Assembly: GCA_937926265.1 (NCBI GenBank)
Contig: CALAZS010000204.1
Span: 1-23,476 of the forward strand
DNA length: 23,476 nucleotides
Direction of reading: 5' to 3'
From: an uncultured Gammaproteobacteria bacterium
GTDB taxonomy: Bacteria > Pseudomonadota > Gammaproteobacteria > Chromatiales > Chromatiaceae
Positions 14,362 to 22,771 of this stretch are shown one piece after another. Positions within the stretch are counted from its first letter, which is position 1; each line of letters starts with the position of its first letter. A program made the position numbers and the translations under genes. The notes beneath the pieces are model-generated. The model did not search any database and was not told where the DNA came from. It worked only from the letters and a program-made list of their open reading frames with translations.

Positions 14362-15027
14362 TTATAGATAAGCTTTGAGTTCGGCCATAGAATCAATCAC
14401 CAGGTCGGGCTCGTATTTTCGAATATCTTCGCCGTGATTATATCCGTAGCTCATACAGATAATTTGAAAACCGGCTGCGCGGGCAGCTTTAACATCACTT
14501 TGTGAATCGCCCAGCATAAGCGATTGTGACGCATCGACCCCAAGTTTTTCAGCTGCATATAACAACGGGCCGGGATCAGGTTTTTTCACTTCAAGCGTAT
14601 CGCCGGATACAACAATCTCAAAAGTATCATAAATATCAAGTTGCCTGAGAATGGGCAGGGTAAACTGTTCGGCTTTATTGGTTACACAACCCAGCTTGTA
14701 ACCCTGTGTCTGAAGGTGCTCAATACCTTCTTTAACACCAGGATACAGTTCAGTGCGTTTACAGCTGTTATCAGCATAAAGATCTAGAAAAATCGGGTAG
14801 GCCTTTTCAAATAAGGCTTCATCAGGCTCGCCATCAAGCTCGCCAGTCAATGCCCGACGTACCAGTCTTTCGACACCATTCCCAACCCAGTTGCGCACCT
14901 GTTTTTCACCGCGTGGTTCCATACCGAGCTGCAACATCATCTCATCAACACAAAATGCCAGATCCGGCACGCTGTCTACCAGCGTGCCATCGACATCAAT
15001 GAGAATCATCGCCGGCTTTTTAATCAT
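14362..15027 (-). CDS. gph: Phosphoglycolate phosphatase (HAD superfamily)
   Basis: Gph dephosphorylates 2-phosphoglycolate, which arises from DNA repair and from RuBisCO side reactions. HAD motif I is ILIDVDGTLVDSVPDLA near the N-terminus, with valine in place of the usual leucine between the two aspartates. Motif II is IVVSGDT, motif III includes the lysine of KKPDPGPLL, and motif IV is MLGDSQSDVKAARAAG. The ATG at 15027 (MIKKPAM) is chosen; an in-frame GTG at 15042 would add five residues, and neither has a clear ribosome-binding site. It follows rpe by 27 bases, the conserved rpe-gph-trpE neighbourhood of Pseudomonas-like genomes. Assignment among HAD hydrolases leans on this context. Confidence 0.92.
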   Translation of the reverse strand: MIKKPAMILIDVDGTLVDSVPDLAFCVDEMMLQLGMEPRGEKQVRNWVGNGVERLVRRALTGELDGEPDEALFEKAYPIFLDLYADNSCKRTELYPGVKEGIEHLQTQGYKLGCVTNKAEQFTLPILRQLDIYDTFEIVVSGDTLEVKKPDPGPLLYAAEKLGVDASQSLMLGDSQSDVKAARAAGFQIICMSYGYNHGEDIRKYEPDLVIDSMAELKAYL

Positions 15028-15054
15028 GGAAGCATTTATCACGCAATAAAAGAA

Positions 15055-15744
15055 TCAGGCTTTTGCCATCTCGTCGCGCATTTCCTTGATGATGGAGTCG
15101 TACTTGTGGGCATCTGACTCATTACGTTTGCCAAAAATACCGGAACCTGAAACAAAGGTGTCAGCACCGGCAGCCTTGATTTCACCGATGTTGTCAGCTT
15201 TAACTCCACCATCGATTTCGAGGCGAATATCCAGACCGGAATCATCAATGATTTTGCGAGCCTGACGCAGTTTATCCATGGTAGCCGGAATGAAACTCTG
15301 TCCGCCAAAACCGGGGTTAACTGACATTAACAGGATCATGTCAATTTTATCCATGACATAGTCGAGGTGGGAAAGCGGTGTAGCCGGGTTAAATACCAGG
15401 CCTGCTTTACAGCCTTCAGCCTTGATCAGCTGAAGGGTACGGTCGATATGATCGGAAGCTTCAGGATGGAAAGTGATATAGGTCGCACCGGCTGCTGCGA
15501 AATCACCAACGATGCGATCGACAGGGCTGACCATTAAATGCACATCAATCGGTGCTGTAATACCATGTTTACGCAGGGCATCACATACCAGGGGACCAAT
15601 AGTCAGGTTTGGTACGTAGTGGTTGTCCATGACATCAAAATGAATAATGTCCGCACCGGCAGCAAGTACGTTGTCGCATTCTTCGCCAAGCTTGGCGAAG
15701 TCAGCCGATAAAATTGAGGGTGCAATCAGGTTATCTGAAGCCAT
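15055..15744 (-). CDS. rpe: Ribulose-phosphate 3-epimerase
   Basis: Rpe interconverts ribulose 5-phosphate and xylulose 5-phosphate in the pentose phosphate pathway. The 229-residue TIM barrel carries APSILSADFAKLG (8-20), the metal ligands H35 and D37 in IIHFDVMDNHYVPN, H69 in DVHLMV, and catalytic D178 in LEIDGGVK. MSVNPGFGGQSFI (140-152) and VSGSGIFG form the phosphate-binding loops. AGGAG lies 6 bases upstream of the ATG. It is the first gene of the rpe-gph run and divergent from the DUF3530-like gene. Confidence 0.97.
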   Translation of the reverse strand: MASDNLIAPSILSADFAKLGEECDNVLAAGADIIHFDVMDNHYVPNLTIGPLVCDALRKHGITAPIDVHLMVSPVDRIVGDFAAAGATYITFHPEASDHIDRTLQLIKAEGCKAGLVFNPATPLSHLDYVMDKIDMILLMSVNPGFGGQSFIPATMDKLRQARKIIDDSGLDIRLEIDGGVKADNIGEIKAAGADTFVSGSGIFGKRNESDAHKYDSIIKEMRDEMAKA

Positions 15745-15886
15745 TGTCTTCTCCTAAATTCAAGCGGCATTACCTTTAAATTGGCCGCTAATGAAAAAAA
15801 ATGTGAGCCCATATATACTGCAAAGCAGGCGACTTTACCCCATGCAGAATTATTTTTCAGCATTCTTGAACAGTGTATTAACAAAA

Positions 15887-16720
15887 ATGACACGATTTTC
15901 CATCACAAATCATCTTGCTGCAGCACTTCTAATCCTGCTCACTCCGGCTTTATTTGCTGCTTCATCACTGCTTGAAACCGAATACGAAAATCATTTCAGA
16001 AAACATATTCAAAGTACCGACAACGCCGAAGTCGTTGACTTGCAGGCGGCTGATCAAACTTTTGTCGGTATTTACCGTGAGTCTTCCATAGCGACTGTTC
16101 AGGGTGGCATAATCATCGTCCATGACTTAAAGCAAAATGCTGATTTTCCAGGAGTTATTCGCCCGCTTGCTGAAAAACTGCCCGAGCATGGCTGGTCAAC
16201 TCTTTCTCTGCAGATGCCGGTTCCAAACCTGGATGAATCCCGCAGTGCGCTGGCACAACTGGATCAGCTATTCCCGGGTTTATCCCAACAGGCAAACTCC
16301 AGGATAAAAGCCGGTATCGACCATTTCCTGTCAAAAAATATAGAGAATATTTCGATTGTCGGGTTTGGATCCGGCGCCAAATATGCTGCAGTTATGACAA
16401 CCACACCCGACTGGGAAGAACTCGGAAACCTTGTCGTGGTGAACCTCGACAGCAGGCACCCGCCGGAAATCACGGAAACCCTGGAAAAAATCAAGGTACC
16501 GGTTCTTGATGTGTTTGGCTCAAAAGCCTTGAAGCCGGTTCTGGATAGCCGAAAAGAACGCTCTACAGCCATTTTAAACAAGGCTGAAAACAGCAACTAC
16601 CGTCAGGCTGAAATCATAGGTGCCGATCATCGGTTTACCGGTGTGGAAGATTCGCTGATAAGCACTATAAGAGCATGGCTGGGAAAATATTCAGCCGGGA
16701 TGACGGTAAAACGCCAATAA
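15887..16720 (+). CDS. Exported DUF3530-like alpha/beta-hydrolase-fold protein
   Basis: A 277-residue protein from the chosen start. MTRFSITNHLAAALLILL and TPALFA form a signal peptide, which is why I prefer ATG 15887 to the in-frame ATGs at 15791 and 15842; a TATACT at 15814-15819 also suggests transcription starting after 15791. The mature part resembles DUF3530: GGIIIVHDLKQNADFPGVIRPLAEKLPEHGWSTLSLQMP is the strand-helix-strand start of an alpha/beta hydrolase, ISIVGFGSGAKYAA is the elbow and IIGADHRFTG holds a histidine at the expected C-terminal position. The elbow reads GFGSG, with glycine where the nucleophilic serine would be, so classical esterase activity is doubtful. It converges on the SPOR gene 9 bases away. 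Function unknown. Confidence 0.82.
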   Translation: MTRFSITNHLAAALLILLTPALFAASSLLETEYENHFRKHIQSTDNAEVVDLQAADQTFVGIYRESSIATVQGGIIIVHDLKQNADFPGVIRPLAEKLPEHGWSTLSLQMPVPNLDESRSALAQLDQLFPGLSQQANSRIKAGIDHFLSKNIENISIVGFGSGAKYAAVMTTTPDWEELGNLVVVNLDSRHPPEITETLEKIKVPVLDVFGSKALKPVLDSRKERSTAILNKAENSNYRQAEIIGADHRFTGVEDSLISTIRAWLGKYSAGMTVKRQ

Positions 16721-16729
16721 TTTACGGGC

Positions 16730-17380
16730 TTAATTTTTGATTTGTACAACCAGCGAATTGATCCTGTTTTGCTGAAACATTTTTCGCTTGGCATTCAACT
16801 CGGTTTTGCTGGCTATTGGCCTTGTCAAAACGCGGTGATAGACATCACCCCCACCAACATTAACTTTCTGAATTTCAGCTTCAACACCTAACAGGGCAAG
16901 GCGGGCTTTCTGTCGGTCGGCATCAGACATTTTTTTAAACGAACCAACCTGCAAACGGTATTTTGGCTTTTTCCCTGCAGTTGTGGATTCCGTTGCACCT
17001 GTACCTGAATCTGTGCCTGAATCTGTCCCTAAACTGGCAGTTGCAGAACCGGCAGTTGGCTTGTCGTCAACAGGAAGCGGCTCCGCCTCTTCGTCGCTGA
17101 TCACCACTTCCATCTCGGGCAATATGGTGTAGAAATCAAAACGAGGCCTTTCCGGCTGTTCCTGTTCGACAGTTTTTTGTGTCTTGGCCTGTTGAGAGGC
17201 ACTGCCAGCGCCAAACTCAGGCATAACCAGGGGAGTGCCTGCCGGCGTAAATAAAATCCAGCCAATAGCAACAAGTGTCGCGCCAAAAAGCGAACCATAA
17301 AAAAACGGCACCCAGGTTGGCATCGGCGGCTTTTGCGGTTTTGGCTGGGGATTTGCCCTGCGACGGTAATCTTTAGTCAT
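16730..17380 (-). CDS. SPOR-domain membrane protein (FtsN-like architecture)
   Basis: A 216-residue bitopic protein: a basic Pro-rich cytoplasmic start (MTKDYRRRANPQPKPQKPP), one membrane helix (about 23-45, WVPFFYGSLFGATLVAIGW), a periplasmic linker containing FDFYTILPEMEVVI (81-94), a low-complexity stretch GTDSGTDSGTG encoded by two 12-base repeats (17004-17027), and a C-terminal SPOR domain (139-216, YRLQVGSFKK to LVVQIKN). SPOR domains bind denuded glycan at the septum, so a cell-division role is likely. I chose ATG 17380 over the TTG at 17425 because it keeps the basic start and avoids overlap with argS. The argS-SPOR order is found in Pseudomonas, where hslVU usually follows; here the next gene is a convergent unrelated one. 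Confidence 0.9.
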   Translation of the reverse strand: MTKDYRRRANPQPKPQKPPMPTWVPFFYGSLFGATLVAIGWILFTPAGTPLVMPEFGAGSASQQAKTQKTVEQEQPERPRFDFYTILPEMEVVISDEEAEPLPVDDKPTAGSATASLGTDSGTDSGTGATESTTAGKKPKYRLQVGSFKKMSDADRQKARLALLGVEAEIQKVNVGGGDVYHRVLTRPIASKTELNAKRKMFQQNRINSLVVQIKN

Positions 17381-17396
17381 GTTTGCCGGAGTAAAA

Positions 17397-19166
17397 TCAC
17401 ATCTGTTCAGGTGCAGAAACACCAATCAGGTTTAAGCCATTTCTTAACACTTCACGCACTGCCAGTATCAGTTTTACCCTGGCATCCCTGACCTTGTCAT
17501 CTTCAACCAGGAACTGTGAACTGTTGTAGTAACTGTGGAAGTCATTTGCCAGTTCACGCAGGTAATGCGTGAGTTGATGGGGCTCTTCATTAAGTGCAGC
17601 AGCTTCGACCACTTCAGGATACCGGGATAACTGCTTAAGCAGGGCTATCTCATGTTCTTCGGTAAGATTTTCCAGGTTTTGGTCGCCCGGCGTTGGGTCA
17701 ACATTCATGGATTTCTGTGCAGCCTGGCGCAGTACCGAGCAGACCCGGGCATGAGCATATTGAACGTAGTAAACCGGGTTATCATTTGACTGGGACTTGG
17801 CCAGGTCAAGGTCAAAATCCATGTGCTGTTCACATTTTCGCATTACGTAGAAAAAACGGGCCGCGTCTTTACCCACTTCTTTGCGCAACTCCCGCAGCGT
17901 CACAAATTGACCGGATCGTGTCGACATCTGAATCTTCTGACCCCCACGGTATAACACGGCAAACTGTACCAGCAGAACATCCAGACGGGAGTTGTCTTCA
18001 CCCATGGCTTCCAGTGCTGCCTTAACCCTGGGTACATACCCGTGGTGATCTGCACCCCAGACATCGATAACACGATCAAAGCCACGCTCAAGTTTCTGCA
18101 TATGATAGGCAATATCAGATGCAAAATATGTTGCCTGGCCATTATCCCTGATAACTACTCGGTCTTTTTCATCACCAAAATCAGTGGACTTGAACCACCA
18201 GGCACCTTCTTTTTCATAAAGATGACCGGAAGCTCGTAATTTATCGATGGCCTTGTTAACAGCACCTGAATCTACCAGGGACTTTTCAGAGAACCATTCT
18301 TCATAGCTCACTCCAAACAGGGCCAGGTCATCGCGGATATCATCAAGAATGGTGTTAATTGCCAATTCAAATACGAAGCGGTAACGGTTATCCCCCAACA
18401 ATTGTTTACAACGGCCGATTAGCGCATCTATATGAAGTTCCTTGTCGCCACCGGCAGGTTCATCTGCCGGAATATCGGCAAATACCTCGTCACTGCCATG
18501 ACGGTAATCATTGCCATTTTCACGATGCAGTGTTGCCGCAATGTCCCAGACATAATCACCCTTGTAACCGTTGGCAGGAAAGGTCAACTCTTCATCTGCC
18601 AGCTCGAGGTAACGCAGCCAAACCGAGGTGGCAAGAATATCCATCTGGCGACCGGCATCGTTAACATAATATTCACGATGCACCTCAAAACCGACCGCTT
18701 CGAGCAAGTCAGCCACCACCGCACCATAGGCAGCACCACGGCCATGACCGACATGCAATGGGCCTGTAGGATTAGCTGAAACAAATTCAACCTGAACCTT
18801 TTTGCCTGCACCAGTTTCCGACCGGCCATAGCGGCTGGATTTTTCAAGAATCTCGGGGACCAGTTTCAGGTAGGCGTTAGCAGACAGTTTAAAATTGATA
18901 AATCCCGGACCGGCAATTTCAACCGCATCCAGCCAGTCAATTTCAGCTGCAGGAGGCAGGTTTTCAATGATTTTTTCCGCCAGGTCACGTGGTTTCATCC
19001 CGGCCTGCTTGGCAAACATCATCGCTGCATTAGATGCGAAATCTCCGTGTGAAGCATCCCGGGCCCGCTCAACCATCGGACGAAACTCAACCGCGTCAGC
19101 AAAAACCTGCTGCTGATGCAATTCTGCCAATACCTGCTGCAAAAGTTGCTGAATCTGTTGTTTCAT
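17397..19166 (-). CDS. argS: Arginyl-tRNA synthetase
   Basis: ArgS charges tRNA-Arg. The 589-residue class I synthetase has the N-terminal tRNA-binding Add-1 domain (about 1-110, Gln-rich start), the HIGH motif as HVGH (138-141) within SANPTGPLHVGHGRGAAYG, the catalytic-domain stretch EYYVNDAGRQMDIL, VWGADHHGYVPRVKAALEA, and the C-terminal DALR anticodon-binding domain ending in NGLNLIGVSAPEQM. As usual for ArgS the KMSKS site is degenerate (QKIQMSTRSGQF). It lies between priA (48 bases upstream) and the SPOR gene (16 bases downstream), all on one strand and probably one unit. Confidence 0.97.
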   Translation of the reverse strand: MKQQIQQLLQQVLAELHQQQVFADAVEFRPMVERARDASHGDFASNAAMMFAKQAGMKPRDLAEKIIENLPPAAEIDWLDAVEIAGPGFINFKLSANAYLKLVPEILEKSSRYGRSETGAGKKVQVEFVSANPTGPLHVGHGRGAAYGAVVADLLEAVGFEVHREYYVNDAGRQMDILATSVWLRYLELADEELTFPANGYKGDYVWDIAATLHRENGNDYRHGSDEVFADIPADEPAGGDKELHIDALIGRCKQLLGDNRYRFVFELAINTILDDIRDDLALFGVSYEEWFSEKSLVDSGAVNKAIDKLRASGHLYEKEGAWWFKSTDFGDEKDRVVIRDNGQATYFASDIAYHMQKLERGFDRVIDVWGADHHGYVPRVKAALEAMGEDNSRLDVLLVQFAVLYRGGQKIQMSTRSGQFVTLRELRKEVGKDAARFFYVMRKCEQHMDFDLDLAKSQSNDNPVYYVQYAHARVCSVLRQAAQKSMNVDPTPGDQNLENLTEEHEIALLKQLSRYPEVVEAAALNEEPHQLTHYLRELANDFHSYYNSSQFLVEDDKVRDARVKLILAVREVLRNGLNLIGVSAPEQM

Positions 19167-19214
19167 AAATCTCTATTTAGGCTGATTTAAAGACGCGCAA
19201 GGATATCACAGAAC

Positions 19215-21488
19215 TCAGGAGTAAAAATCCTGTGGATCAACATCGACTGACCAGCGTACTTTTTTCGATAAAGGCATTTCTGCAGCCATTGGAAGCCAAA
19301 CTTGCAGAAAGTCATGCAGCATTGCCCTGTTGCTGCATTGCAGTAATAACTGGAAGCGATGCCTGCCTTTTTTACGTTGCATTGTAGCCGCGACAGGCCC
19401 CCAGAATTCAATATTTTTCAGATTAATTTTTTCTGACAGTTGTTTTGATTTTAATAGAAACTCTTCTGGCAGGGACGGATTGTTTGCCTCGGCCCGAATC
19501 AGGGCCTGGTAAGCATATGGCGGCAACTGCGCCTGCTGACGTTCAACCAGTGACAGCTGGGCATAATCTTCGTAGCCTTTGTTAATCAGGATATGTAATA
19601 AAGGATGATCTGGATGGCGGGTCTGGATTAACACGCGCCCGGGTTTTTCTGCACGCCCTGCCCTGCCGGCAACCTGCAATATCAGCTGAGACATGCGTTC
19701 TGCTGAGCGAAAATCCGTACCGTAAAACCCATGATCAATATCCAGCATGACAACCAGGGTGACATCGGGAAAATCATGCCCCTTTGCCAGCATTTGCGTC
19801 CCTACCAGGATCTGACCTTTGCCTTGCCTGATAAGGTTTAACTTATCATCCATACTGCCTTTTTTTCGTGTTGAGTCACGATCGATACGCACACATTTAT
19901 AATCAGGAAAAAACTTCTGCAGCGCATTTTCGACCTGCTCAGTCCCTTCGCCCACCGTTGACAGTTTTTCGCTTTGACAATCGGGACACTTGTGCGGCCA
20001 GTGCTGCTGGGAGCCACAGTGATGACAGTGCAGTTTCCTGATTGCAAGGTGTGCGGTCATGCGCGCATCACAGCGCTGGCACTGGGCAACCCAGCCACAG
20101 TCATGACAGGTGATTACCGGTGCAAAGCCTCGCCGGTTTAAAAAAACCATCACCTGGTGATTGGCGTCGAGCTGTTCTTTTATCAGACGCCGGGTTACGG
20201 GAGAAAAGCCACTATCAAGATTAACCGAGCGTATATCGATTAATTCAATTTTTGGTGGTTTGGCGTTGGCCGCCCTTTCTGTCATTTTCAACAGTTGGTA
20301 ATGCTGCTTCTGCACATTGTGAAAAGACTCAAAGGAGGGCGTGGCCGATCCCAATAACACCGGGCATTGCGAGCGCTTGGCCCTGACCACAGCCAGGTCT
20401 CTGGCCGAGTAGCGAAAACCTTCCTGCTGTTTGAATGACTGATCGTGCTCTTCATCAACAATGATGACACCAAGCCTTGGCATTGGCATAAACACTGCGG
20501 AGCGGGTCCCTATGACAATATCAGCTTCGCCTGTTGCCGCCTGTTGCCAGGCGACTGATCTTTCAGCATCAGTCATGCCGGAATGAAAAGTGACTAAATG
20601 CCCGGATTTTTCAGTTCCTTCAGACTGTAATAGCTGAGTCTGAAAACGCTCCAGAAGTTGCGGAGTAAGACCAATTTCCGGAACCAGTATCAGTACCTGC
20701 CTGTCCTTGTTCAACAATCGGGATGCAATTGCCTGGTAAGTTGCAGTCTTGCCGCTTCCTGTAATTCCGTAAAGTAAATTTGCCTTAAACCCATTTCCAG
20801 ATAGAACCTGTTCAACTACATTTTTCTGGGCATCATTTAGCTCTAGGTGTGGTCGCTGAAATTGTACTTTCTTACTATTCGGGCCAGCTGTTTCACTAAT
20901 TGTCTCACTAAGTGTCTGACTAAATGATTCACTGGACTCAATCACCAGTTCTTTTTCCAACAGCGCCTTCAAGGCCGGCCTGAAGTTGCCAAACAGTTCT
21001 GTCAGATCACCTGCCTTAAGCGGCCTGCCCCTGTCCTTGAACAACTGTAACAGGGCCAGTTGTTTAGGCGCCCTGGCCAGCGCATCATCATCAGTTTCCA
21101 GTCCAGTGTCAGTCAAGCACCAGCTGTCTACACGCAGCTTTGACAATGGCTTACCCTGGCGCAGACGAACCGGAAGCGAAGAAAAAACCACTTCCCCGGT
21201 TGGATGATGATAGTAAGCTGCAACCCACTTGAGAAAATCCAGATCACTTTGCATAAGCAGCGGTTCGTCATCCAAAACCTCCAACACCGGCTTAAGCAGC
21301 GTTGGTGAGACCTCGGAATGATCAACAACCTCGATCAATACCGCGGTTCGCTCACTTTTGCCAAACGGAACGCGCAGCCTTACACCAGGATTATATTGCC
21401 TGGCTTGCTCATCCTGTATCGGAAGGTAATCAAAAAATGCTCGCAACGGCACTGAAACTGCTACACGCAAAATTGGCGATGTTTTCAT
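19215..21488 (-). CDS. priA: Primosomal protein N' (replication restart helicase)
   Basis: PriA recognises stalled or D-loop forks and reloads the replisome. The 757-residue protein has the N-terminal 3'-DNA-binding domain (from LRVAVSVPLRAFFDYLP), a superfamily 2 helicase core with Walker A GITGSGKT (241-248), DEEH (345-348), GSATPSFES (380-388) and VAGRAGRAEKPG, and a zinc region with eight cysteines: C461, C464, C470, C473, C488, C491, C501 and C504. Length is slightly above the E. coli protein (about 730). A linker near 185-206 is Ser/Glu-rich. The start MKTSPILRVAV fits the family, though its ribosome-binding site is weak. A perfect DnaA-box sequence lies 46 bases upstream of the start. 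Confidence 0.97.
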   Translation of the reverse strand: MKTSPILRVAVSVPLRAFFDYLPIQDEQARQYNPGVRLRVPFGKSERTAVLIEVVDHSEVSPTLLKPVLEVLDDEPLLMQSDLDFLKWVAAYYHHPTGEVVFSSLPVRLRQGKPLSKLRVDSWCLTDTGLETDDDALARAPKQLALLQLFKDRGRPLKAGDLTELFGNFRPALKALLEKELVIESSESFSQTLSETISETAGPNSKKVQFQRPHLELNDAQKNVVEQVLSGNGFKANLLYGITGSGKTATYQAIASRLLNKDRQVLILVPEIGLTPQLLERFQTQLLQSEGTEKSGHLVTFHSGMTDAERSVAWQQAATGEADIVIGTRSAVFMPMPRLGVIIVDEEHDQSFKQQEGFRYSARDLAVVRAKRSQCPVLLGSATPSFESFHNVQKQHYQLLKMTERAANAKPPKIELIDIRSVNLDSGFSPVTRRLIKEQLDANHQVMVFLNRRGFAPVITCHDCGWVAQCQRCDARMTAHLAIRKLHCHHCGSQQHWPHKCPDCQSEKLSTVGEGTEQVENALQKFFPDYKCVRIDRDSTRKKGSMDDKLNLIRQGKGQILVGTQMLAKGHDFPDVTLVVMLDIDHGFYGTDFRSAERMSQLILQVAGRAGRAEKPGRVLIQTRHPDHPLLHILINKGYEDYAQLSLVERQQAQLPPYAYQALIRAEANNPSLPEEFLLKSKQLSEKINLKNIEFWGPVAATMQRKKGRHRFQLLLQCSNRAMLHDFLQVWLPMAAEMPLSKKVRWSVDVDPQDFYS

Positions 21489-21533
21489 TGGCCAACTTTA
21501 TCAAATGTCTGAATGCCTGGCAGTAGAAAAGCC

Positions 21534-21542
21534 TGTGGATAA
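21534..21542 (-). promoter_or_regulatory. DnaA-box match upstream of priA
   Basis: TGTGGATAA, the reverse complement of TTATCCACA, equals the strong R1/R4 DnaA box of E. coli. A related TTTGTGGAA follows at once (21544-21552), and then an AT-rich tract to about 21680. Binding is inferred from the match alone. Confidence 0.4.
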
Positions 21543-21669
21543 CTTTGTGGAAAAATATTTAAAGTTTTCCTGCCCTAAAAAGCCTTATTGTGCAATGCAA
21601 ATTTTATATGCCAATAAAAAAATAATATTTAATTTAAATTCAATAACTTACAGAATTGCCTAATATATT

Positions 21670-21689
21670 AAAACTTAACGTTCAGTTTT
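21670..21689. promoter_or_regulatory. 20-bp near-perfect palindrome upstream of the fructosamine-kinase gene
   Basis: AAAACTTAACGTTCAGTTTT is symmetric at 18 of 20 positions around AACGTT. A central CG dyad with AT-rich flanks is typical of dimeric repressor operators such as those of the LacI family; no such regulator is encoded in the window. Confidence 0.5.
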
Positions 21690-21705
21690 CATCTTTGTGC
21701 TATCT

Positions 21706-21728
21706 CATTGAAATTCAATGTGTATAAG
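21706..21728 (+). promoter_or_regulatory. 15-bp palindrome next to a -10-like element
   Basis: CATTGAA and TTCAATG flank a single A (21706-21720). They directly precede TATAAG (21723-21728), a plausible -10 for the gene starting at 21755. TGTGTATAA (21719-21727) matches the E. coli R2-type DnaA box in reverse, but overlaps this -10, so the match may be incidental. Confidence 0.45.
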
Positions 21729-21754
21729 TACTTTTTGATAAAGAGTTGGAGCAC

Positions 21755-22645
21755 ATGAATACGATCCCTGCAATACTGGCAATCTGTGAGCAAATATCAC
21801 AAGCCACCGGCAAGTCGTTTAAACCGCATACAAACCAGGGAACCGGCGGAGGTTGTATCAATAAGACCTTTATTCTTGCAGATGATCACCAGAAGTTTTT
21901 TATCAAAAGCAACCGCGCCGATTTATCTGAAATGTTTGTTGCTGAAGCTGAGGGTCTAAATGCCTTGAATGCTGCTCAAGCTTTCCGAATTCCTGAAGTT
22001 ATCTGCCACGGATCTGACTCCAACAACGCCTGGCTGGTACTGGAGTACCTGCCTCTAGGCGGCCCGGGTGCTCGAAACTTCGCATTGGCGGGTGAAAAGC
22101 TCGCCCTGCAACACCAGTCTAGCCAGAGATTATTCGGCTGGCACCGCGATAACACAATCGGCTCTTCACCCCAGGTAAACAATCCCGAAAAAAACTGGAG
22201 TACTTTCTGGAAACAGCACCGGCTCGGTTACCAGCTAAAACTTGCATCCAGCCATGGCTATCATGGGGAAGTCATTACAGTTTGCGAAGACCTTATAGAG
22301 CGTTGCGATGCATTTTTTGACCATGACCCAAAAGCGGCATTACTTCATGGCGACCTCTGGTCAGGCAACCTGTCTTTTGATGATAAAGGCCAACCTGTCA
22401 TTTACGATCCTGCCGTTTACTACGGTGATGCTGAAGCAGATCTTGCCATGACAGAACTGTTTGGCGGTTTTGGGAACGACTTTTACCAGGCCTACAATCA
22501 AGTCAGTCCTATCGATTCGGGCTACCGTTCTCGAAAAAGGCTTTATAACCTTTACCACATTCTCAATCACATGAACCTGTTCGGCGGTGGTTACCAGCAA
22601 CAGTCAATCCAAATGGCCAGGCAATTACTCAGTGAATTGAAGTAA
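21755..22645 (+). CDS. Fructosamine kinase family protein (YniA-like)
   Basis: A 296-residue kinase-like protein of the fructosamine kinase/FN3K-related family, which phosphorylates ketosamines on glycated proteins or related amino sugars and so aids deglycation. Motifs in order: GGGCINKTFIL (31-41), the ATP-site lysine region FFIKSN (48-53), AEGLNALNA, the catalytic LLHGDLWSGNL (196-206, D200 and N205) and the metal-binding VIYDPAVYYGDAEADLAMTELFGGF (215-239, D218). Length is standard. I chose ATG 21755, preceded by GGAG, over the TTG at 21746. It lies behind two palindromes and 126 bases ahead of a response regulator on the same strand; I see no obvious functional link between them. Confidence 0.93.
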   Translation: MNTIPAILAICEQISQATGKSFKPHTNQGTGGGCINKTFILADDHQKFFIKSNRADLSEMFVAEAEGLNALNAAQAFRIPEVICHGSDSNNAWLVLEYLPLGGPGARNFALAGEKLALQHQSSQRLFGWHRDNTIGSSPQVNNPEKNWSTFWKQHRLGYQLKLASSHGYHGEVITVCEDLIERCDAFFDHDPKAALLHGDLWSGNLSFDDKGQPVIYDPAVYYGDAEADLAMTELFGGFGNDFYQAYNQVSPIDSGYRSRKRLYNLYHILNHMNLFGGGYQQQSIQMARQLLSELK

Positions 22646-22698
22646 CATCGAATTGAAATGACATCGAAATAAAATCACATTAGGATTAAAGTAATATT
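22634..22698. repeat. Imperfect 16-base tandem repeats across the stop codon of the kinase gene
   Basis: GAATTGAAGTAACATC (22634-22649) is followed by GAATTGAAATGACATC (22650-22665, 14 of 16 identical), then GAAATAAAATCACATT (22666-22681), and after one base a looser copy, GGATTAAAGTAATATT (22683-22698). The first copy includes the last codons and the TAA of the kinase gene. Confidence 0.55.
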
Positions 22699-22771
22699 AT
22701 CTACTGCCGTCATACTGCATTAGAAACAGTATTCTTTGACCTTAAATAATAATCAATTCCAGGTAACACAT

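Noticed and set aside
18359..18779. Overlapping plus-strand frames opposite argS
   Set aside because: His/Arg-rich low-complexity translations on the non-coding strand of a conserved synthetase; shadows.
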